Below are positions 40,633 to 45,647 of a stretch of 45,647 bases of DNA, in pieces. Below the pieces are notes generated by a model. The model saw only the letters and a program-made list of their open reading frames with translations, searched no databases and had not been told where the DNA came from. Positions within the stretch are counted from its first letter, which is position 1; every line of letters starts with the position of its first letter. Source of the stretch: Heliophilum fasciatum (GTDB lineage Bacteria; Bacillota; Desulfitobacteriia; Heliobacteriales; Heliobacteriaceae); contig NZ_SLXT01000023.1 in assembly GCF_004341395.1 (NCBI RefSeq), positions 1-45,647 of the forward strand, in the 5' to 3' direction. A program made the position numbers and the translations under genes.

Positions 40633-42111
40633 TCATGGACCGTAACCGAGCTTTGCTAACTCGGATTGCGCAACTTGCCGGTCATCAAAATCATGCACTT
40701 CCCGGCCAATGATTTGATAGGTCTCATGGCCCTTGCCGGCAATCAACACCAAATCACCGGCCTGCGCTTCCTGCAGCGCCATGGCAATCGCTTGCCGTCG
40801 ATCCGGTTCCACGCGATATTGGACTCCCTCCACCGAACGAACACCGGGCAAGATATCGTCAATGATCGCCAGCGGTGCTTCCGTACGAGGATTGTCGGAA
40901 GTAACCATCGCCCAATCACTCCAGCGGGCTACCTCGCGGCCCATGAGGGGGCGTTTGGTCCGATCACGATCGCCACCGCAGCCAAAGACAGTGATGATCC
41001 GTCCGGCTGTGATGGCCCGCGCTGTTTTCAAAACATTTTCCAATCCATCGGGCGTATGGGCGTAATCAACAATCACGCTGAAGGGCTGATTTCCCCCTAC
41101 CGGTTCAAAGCGCCCCGGCACGCCCCGGACCTGCGCCAATGCCGCTACCATCGTTTCGCTGGGGACACCCGACGCCACCCCGACCGTAAATGCCGCCAAG
41201 GCATTGGCAATATTAAAGTGACCCGTCAGGGCCAACTGCAACGTTGCCGTTCCCCCCGGGTAATCGACCTGGCAAGCAGCACCCCGAGGCGTTACTTCCA
41301 CATCTCGTCCGTGAACATCGGCCGCCTGTGCACTGCCATAGGTCAATACTTGCACCGCCGAAGTATTGATGAAATACGACGCTTCCGGATCATCGGCGTT
41401 GATCACGGCAAATTTCGCATTGTTGCCGGCCGAAAGCTGTTGAAACAAGCGGCCCTTGGCCTGGCGGTAGTTTTCCAGAGTGTGATGGAAATCCAGGTGA
41501 TCCTGCGTCAAGTTCGTAAACACAGCCACATCAAAGTCGACTCCGGCAACACGACCCAATTCCAGGGCATGCGATGAGACTTCCATCACCACCGCATCAG
41601 CCCCGGCGGCGCGCATCGTTGCCAGGAGTGCTTGCAAATCTAACGATTCCGGCGTTGTATGGGCTGCCGGCCACACCTGATCGCCTAAGCGATTGCCGAT
41701 GGTGCCGATCAAGCCTACTTTTTTACCGTGACGGCGCAAAACAGCTTCGATCAAGTGGGTTGTTGTTGTTTTCCCGTTCGTACCTGTTACGCCAATCATC
41801 CAAAGATGGCGCGACGGATGACCATAGAAACAACTGGCCGCCTGCGCTAAGGCACTTCGTGCCGAATCGACGAGAATTTGCGGCACATCGAGCGGTAAGA
41901 ACCGTTCGACGACCAGTGCTGCCGCCCCCTTGGCGACAGCTTGCTGCGCAAAATTATGGCCATCAGCCTGATGACCGGGAACACAAAAAAAGAGAAAGCC
42001 CGGCGCCACCTGCCGGGAATCATAAGCCAAGCCCGCGATCTCCATCGCGGGCTGGCCATTCTGACTCCAGCTTTGCACGGGTACCTCAGCCAAGATCTCC
42101 TCAAGTTTCAA
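40633..42111 (-). CDS. murE: UDP-MurNAc-L-Ala-D-Glu--meso-diaminopimelate ligase
   Basis: The 492-residue ligase adds the third stem-peptide residue. Key motifs are the N-terminal GLAYDSRQVAPGFLFFC, the ATP site GVTGTNGKTTTTHL (residues 107-120), NLTQDHLDFHHTLENY, and DNPR at about 406-409 (in VTSDNPRTEAP). DNPR is the hallmark of meso-DAP-adding MurE rather than the lysine type. I chose the TTG at 42111 (MKLEEILAEV) because GGGAGGG lies 9 nt upstream; the longest frame would overlap spoVD by about 200 nt. It is followed, after 133 nt, by mraY. Confidence 0.96.
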   Translation of the reverse strand: MKLEEILAEVPVQSWSQNGQPAMEIAGLAYDSRQVAPGFLFFCVPGHQADGHNFAQQAVAKGAAALVVERFLPLDVPQILVDSARSALAQAASCFYGHPSRHLWMIGVTGTNGKTTTTHLIEAVLRRHGKKVGLIGTIGNRLGDQVWPAAHTTPESLDLQALLATMRAAGADAVVMEVSSHALELGRVAGVDFDVAVFTNLTQDHLDFHHTLENYRQAKGRLFQQLSAGNNAKFAVINADDPEASYFINTSAVQVLTYGSAQAADVHGRDVEVTPRGAACQVDYPGGTATLQLALTGHFNIANALAAFTVGVASGVPSETMVAALAQVRGVPGRFEPVGGNQPFSVIVDYAHTPDGLENVLKTARAITAGRIITVFGCGGDRDRTKRPLMGREVARWSDWAMVTSDNPRTEAPLAIIDDILPGVRSVEGVQYRVEPDRRQAIAMALQEAQAGDLVLIAGKGHETYQIIGREVHDFDDRQVAQSELAKLGYGP

Positions 42112-42148
42112 AACGTTTTTCCCTCCCCGAATCACTCGCAGGAAACCC

Positions 42149-44323
42149 TTACGGCCCTTCCTCAGGCAAAGGTGCAAATTCGACTTGCACAACGGTTCCG
42201 CGCGGTACGGCCTGACCGGGCTGCACACTTTGTTTGTGCGCCAACCCTGAACCCACCGGCTCAAAGGACAAACCAGCCTGAGCCAGAAGCTCTCCGGCCT
42301 GGCGAATTCCTTTGCCTCGAACGTCGGGGCAAACCGCCGACGCTCCGGCAATCACCGGTGCAGCCTTGGGATCGTCGCCTAAGTACAAAATCACGGCTGT
42401 GCTGATGGCTAACTTTTCACCAGGTTCCGGTTGCTGGCGAACGACCTTAGTTCCAAAGCCCTCTGTGGCCGCAGCTAAGCGGACGCGGCCTAATTGATCC
42501 TGCGCTTCCAGGAGCGACAAGCCGGTTACTGACGGAACGATAACTTCTTCCACCGTATCACCTGCCGCCGGTGTTTCCTGATGTTCGGCCTGCGGTTGAA
42601 TCCCTAAATGACGCAATACATCGGTCATGACTAACTTGAAAATCGGTGCAGCCACCAAACCGCCAAAATGCGGTTCTCCTTGCGGCGCATCAACGACAAC
42701 CAAACAAGCGACGACGGGATCATTGGCCGGGGCCAACCCGACAAAGGAAGCCACATATTCCCCTTCCATATAACCGCCGCCGGACTTGATCTTTTGCGCT
42801 GTACCGGTTTTGCCGCCCACCCGCTGTCCGTCAATGTAAGCATTCTTCCCGGTGCCTTTGGATACGACTGATTCTAAAATCAAATTTAAATGCTGTGCTG
42901 TTTCTTGTGAAATCACTTGACGGATAATTTCCGGCGCATAGCTTTTGAGTACCCCACCTTGCGCATCGAGTACTTTTTCCACCAACTGCGGTTTCATCAA
43001 CTTACCGCCGTTGGCCACCGCCGAGACGGCCGTGATCAATTGAATCGGTGTCACCGCATTGGCCTGCCCAATCGACATGGTCGCCAGATCGATCGGTTTT
43101 ACGTTCGCTTGGGGCACCAAAATCCCCGTCGCTTCACCATTTAGACTAATGCCGGTCGGTTGCCCAAAACCAAAAGCTTTTAAATAACGATAAAACTTTT
43201 CCGCACCAAGGTTCAACCCAATGGCGATAAATCCAGGGTTGCAGGAATTTTGGACCACTTCTTCAAAGGTCTGATCGCCATGGCCGCCATCTTTCCAGCA
43301 CCGGACCCGGCGATCGCCGACCTTGGCATAGCCGGGATCAAAAAAGCGATCACTGTTCTTGACGGTTCCTTCCTCCAGCGCTGCGGAAGCCGTCACAATC
43401 TTAAAGGTTGAACCCGGTTCATAGACATCGCTAATCGCCCGGTTACGCCGAGCAGCATCGCTAAAATTCGTGCGATCATTGGGGTCAAAAGTGGGGCGGT
43501 TCCCCAAGGCCAAAATACGGCCCGTTTTGACCTCCATGACGATAATCGTTGCACCTTTGGGTTTGCGTTCACGTTCCAGTTTATCCAATTCCCGTTCCAC
43601 GATATACTGAACGGTCTCATCGATCGTCAAAACCAAACCGCGTCCATCCGTCGGGCGAATAAAGGCATGTTCAGCTTGCGGTAACTGCCGGTTCTGCCCG
43701 TCATACTCCGAGACCAGGCGCCCCGGAATCCCCTTAAGTTGCTGATCAAAAATAAATTCTAGCCCTTCCAAACCGCGGGCATCCGTATCGGTAACGCCAA
43801 GCACGTGGGCAGCCAGCTTGCCTTTTTCATAATAACGCTTGCTTTCAGGCACATAGCTGATGCCCGGCATCTTGAGGTTTTTCTCCTGCACATAATTGCG
43901 CAGATTCGTGATTTTATCGGGGTCAACTTTACGTTTTACATAAACAAAGCTCACATTTTCCTTGGTGATCAGCCCATAAACCTTCTCCGGATCCATCTCC
44001 AAGAACTGCGCCAGCACTGCTGCCGTCTCACGTGCCCGCCCCGGTGCTTCCCGCTCCCCCCGCATCACTTCGGAAGGATTGGCAACGACCGAATCAACAC
44101 TGATCGACACCGCCAAAGAATGCATATTGCGGTCATATATCGTGCCGCGCTTTGCTTCCACCACTAACTCACGCATTCGCATATTTTCTGCCTTTGACGC
44201 ATAAAAAGCTCCATTAACCACCTGTACCCAAAGCAGTCGGAACAGCAGGATGGTCAAAAGAGCACCAAAGAGTAGAAACACTGTCGCGGAGCGCTTGCGT
44301 ACCTGAACCGGCGTGGCAAACAC
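42149..44323 (-). CDS. spoVD: Penicillin-binding protein, SpoVD/FtsI type with PASTA domains
   Basis: The 724-residue class B PBP has an N-terminal transmembrane segment (about residues 12-38) and a dimerisation/pedestal domain (to about 235). The transpeptidase domain has motifs STFK at 305-308, SCN at 360-362 and KTG at 505-507, all intact. Two C-terminal PASTA repeats (about 594-655 and 665-715, beginning IVPSVTG and VCPDVRG) follow. It crosslinks septal or cortex peptidoglycan with a SEDS partner. No second PBP lies beside it, so it may do both the PbpB and SpoVD jobs, or be the vegetative one; sequence alone does not decide. The GTG start has AAGGGGAGG upstream, and a strong promoter precedes it. 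Confidence 0.94.
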   Translation of the reverse strand: MFATPVQVRKRSATVFLLFGALLTILLFRLLWVQVVNGAFYASKAENMRMRELVVEAKRGTIYDRNMHSLAVSISVDSVVANPSEVMRGEREAPGRARETAAVLAQFLEMDPEKVYGLITKENVSFVYVKRKVDPDKITNLRNYVQEKNLKMPGISYVPESKRYYEKGKLAAHVLGVTDTDARGLEGLEFIFDQQLKGIPGRLVSEYDGQNRQLPQAEHAFIRPTDGRGLVLTIDETVQYIVERELDKLERERKPKGATIIVMEVKTGRILALGNRPTFDPNDRTNFSDAARRNRAISDVYEPGSTFKIVTASAALEEGTVKNSDRFFDPGYAKVGDRRVRCWKDGGHGDQTFEEVVQNSCNPGFIAIGLNLGAEKFYRYLKAFGFGQPTGISLNGEATGILVPQANVKPIDLATMSIGQANAVTPIQLITAVSAVANGGKLMKPQLVEKVLDAQGGVLKSYAPEIIRQVISQETAQHLNLILESVVSKGTGKNAYIDGQRVGGKTGTAQKIKSGGGYMEGEYVASFVGLAPANDPVVACLVVVDAPQGEPHFGGLVAAPIFKLVMTDVLRHLGIQPQAEHQETPAAGDTVEEVIVPSVTGLSLLEAQDQLGRVRLAAATEGFGTKVVRQQPEPGEKLAISTAVILYLGDDPKAAPVIAGASAVCPDVRGKGIRQAGELLAQAGLSFEPVGSGLAHKQSVQPGQAVPRGTVVQVEFAPLPEEGP

Positions 44324-44396
44324 GCAATCCTCCCCTTACCCCCAAAAAGTAACCCCTCTCAATTCCCCACAGGCATTACCCAGAAATCCTTCAACC

Positions 44397-44425
44397 ATTA
44401 TAGGTTTCGCTGCCAGTGATGACAA
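44397..44425 (-). promoter_or_regulatory. Sigma-A promoter of spoVD
   Basis: TTGTCA (44420-44425) and TATAAT (44397-44402) on the minus strand are spaced by 17 bp, in the 107-bp gap after ftsL. This allows spoVD-murE and downstream genes to be transcribed without the genes upstream. Confidence 0.85.
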
Positions 44426-44430
44426 GCATC

Positions 44431-44946
44431 TTACGAAGGATCTTGCTGAAACCAAGCGCCTACCTGGCTGAAAAACCGCGTCACCGAAGCGACCATGGGA
44501 TGAGCACCGACGACCGGCGGTTGGCTTTCCTCCATTACCGGTGCTGTCACCGTTGTTCCGGCCAAGGTTGGTATGGTGACCCGTGGCTGCATGGGAACCG
44601 AACGTGCCTGTTGGACATGGTGCATCCCCAAACGCGTTGTGGCAACTTGCTCAATGCGCTCTAACGATTGCAACTGGTTAATTTCCACATGCAGGTAATC
44701 AATCGCCTTTTGCTCTTTTTCTAACGATTTGCGCAGTTCCTGCACATTCTTACCTGCATGAGCCAGTGATGAGTACTGCACCGCGATCAACACACCACAA
44801 CAAAGCAAGAGCAATGCGCCGAAAGCCAGTTGACGATGGCGGCGGCGGCTGACACGCCGTCGACGAATCACATATAACTGACCTGGCTTTTTTGTATTTC
44901 CAGGCTGCACCTGATCGTGAAGTACACGAGCAGTCGCTTGATTCAA
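44431..44946 (-). CDS. ftsL: FtsL-like division protein
   Basis: A protein of about 171 residues with a cytoplasmic basic N-terminus (residues 1-38, with VIRRRRVSRRRHR), one transmembrane segment (about 40-60) and a leucine-rich coiled coil (about 65-105, VQELRKSLEKEQKAIDYL). A loosely conserved tail with prolines follows. The pattern, and the place between rsmH and the PBP gene, identify FtsL; sequence conservation in the family is poor, so the call rests on layout. It has a TTG start with GAGAGGGTG upstream. It ends 5 nt before the spoVD promoter. Confidence 0.82.
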   Translation of the reverse strand: MNQATARVLHDQVQPGNTKKPGQLYVIRRRRVSRRRHRQLAFGALLLLCCGVLIAVQYSSLAHAGKNVQELRKSLEKEQKAIDYLHVEINQLQSLERIEQVATTRLGMHHVQQARSVPMQPRVTIPTLAGTTVTAPVMEESQPPVVGAHPMVASVTRFFSQVGAWFQQDPS

Positions 44947-45018
44947 TGGTATTCACCCTCTCCGGTATCAAGAACTAGCGCCGACAAAACAAAGGAATTC
45001 TTATCGCCCACCTCGTGA

Positions 45019-45591
45019 TCACTCCGGTACGCGAAGGGCCGCCCGTAACTTAGCACTTAGCGCCCGTGGATTGGCTTCCGCTTCCTCGGCCGAACAAACA
45101 ACGGGCTTACGTGTCAAGACCTTGACCTGCGCTTTTCGACCACAACCGCAAACCGGCATGGCCGGTGGGCAAATGCATCCCTTAGCTGCATCGGCGAAAA
45201 ACTGCTTGACCATCCGATCTTCCAGCGAATGAAAACTGATGATGACAAGACGTCCCCCCGGAGCCAGCACATCGAGCGCATCAGGCAAGACCTCCTGCAG
45301 TGCGCCCAGCTCGTCATTCACAGCAATGCGCAATGCTTGAAAAGTTCGCTTGGCCGGGTGTCCGCCCTCTTGCCGTGCTCCTTGCGGAATAGCCGCACGA
45401 ATCACATCGACCAACTCATCCGTTCTTTGTAACGGTGACGCTTGGCGCCGTTGCACAATAAATTGGGCGATCCGTTTGCCCCAGCGCTCTTCACCGTATT
45501 CCCACAAGATCCGGGCAATTTCCGCTTCCGGATAGAGTCTGTCTAAAAACCTCCGCATCCCAAGGGTCGATTCATAAAACTCAGTATTCAA
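45019..45591 (-). pseudogene. rsmH: rsmH (mraW), 5' truncated
   Basis: The 190-residue open frame matches the C-terminal part of RsmH, the 16S rRNA N4-cytosine (C1402) methyltransferase. Visible are EIARILWEYGEERWGKRIA, GGHPAKRTFQALRIAVNDEL, VISFHSLEDRMVKQFF and the C-terminal NPRALSAKLRAALRV. Intact RsmH has about 310 residues. Its N-terminal SAM-binding part (GxGGHS and the DGILLDLG block) is absent here, and the sequence upstream does not encode it in any frame within the window. The gene is probably broken by a rearrangement or insertion near 45540-45590, unless the missing part is a sequence error. A second copy elsewhere is possible. Confidence 0.75.
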
Positions 45592-45647
45592 TGGTATTTT
45601 GTGCCATTTAAAGGTATTTTGGCTTCGCTTGTCGAATCAAATGAAGA
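45588..45647 (-). other. Possible 3' end of a CDS from an inserted element
   Basis: From the window edge, one minus-strand frame is open for 19 codons and ends in TGA at 45588-45590, giving a tail like SSFDSTSEAKIPLNG. It abuts the truncated rsmH. It does not resemble RsmH or MraZ. It could be the end of a transposase or other inserted gene, but it is too short to identify. Confidence 0.3.

Noticed and set aside
44941-45599. The 13-mer AATACCATTGAAT occurring before both ftsL and the truncated rsmH
   Set aside because: A window of this size is expected to contain several chance 13-bp duplicates; there is no longer shared sequence around them.

Overview
The window is 45.6 kb of about 50% GC DNA in which every recognisable gene lies on the minus strand, so transcription runs from high to low coordinates. 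It comes from an endospore-forming Firmicute, most likely a Clostridia lineage of the Peptococcales/Heliobacteriaceae kind. The support is spoIIGA-sigE-sigG, an alpha/beta small acid-soluble spore protein, SpoVD and SpoVE-type proteins, a T-box leader, class III (anaerobic) ribonucleotide reductase and a MurE with the meso-diaminopimelate DNPR motif. The family assignment is an inference from gene content and order.

In transcription order: (1) 45.6-29.9 kb is the division and cell-wall (dcw) cluster: a 5'-truncated rsmH, ftsL, spoVD/pbp, murE, mraY, murD, spoVE/ftsW, murG, murC, murB, murA, ftsQ, ftsZ. murF and ftsA are absent from their common places. (2) 29.8-26.9 kb is the sporulation sigma block spoIIGA-sigE-sigG-ymxH, with a spoIIG-like long-spacer promoter and a forespore-type promoter before sigG. 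(3) 26.8-22.7 kb holds nrdR-nrdD behind a promoter with two NrdR-box-like sites 31 bp apart, then a zinc metallopeptidase and nrdG. (4) 22.7-11.7 kb is a phosphate block: pgeF-phoP-phoR, a soluble chemoreceptor and a GGDEF-EAL-CBS-GGDEF protein that share a homologous CBS-like module, then pstS-pstC-pstA-pstB-phoU. A Pho box overlaps the end of the GGDEF/EAL gene just before pstS. (5) 11.6-6.7 kb is the ylm cluster: an HlyD-like adaptor, yggS, sepF, proC, yggT, ylmH, divIVA. (6) 6.7-1.7 kb is T-box-ileS followed by an ACT-domain protein and a UPF0210 protein. (7) 1.7-0 kb has a small membrane protein, a DksA/YteA-like zinc-finger protein and a SASP gene. Directly behind the SASP terminator is the 5' end of a group IIC intron, cut by the window edge.

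The genes fit together as growth, division and sporulation machinery. FtsZ, SepF, FtsQ, FtsL and DivIVA build and place the septum. The Mur/MraY/SpoVE/SpoVD set makes and crosslinks meso-DAP peptidoglycan. SigE and SigG run the early mother-cell and late forespore programmes. PhoPR and Pst handle phosphate. Many starts are GTG or TTG with strong Shine-Dalgarno sequences; I moved starts inward where the longest frame overlapped a leader, a promoter or the previous gene.

The least ordinary items are the paired chemoreceptor and c-di-GMP protein with a common sensory module, the truncated rsmH at a possible insertion junction, the group IIC intron at a terminator, the NrdR-box pair, and the spoIIG-like promoter. 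Both window edges look like mobile-element junctions, so the window may be a contig bounded by repeats (inference).
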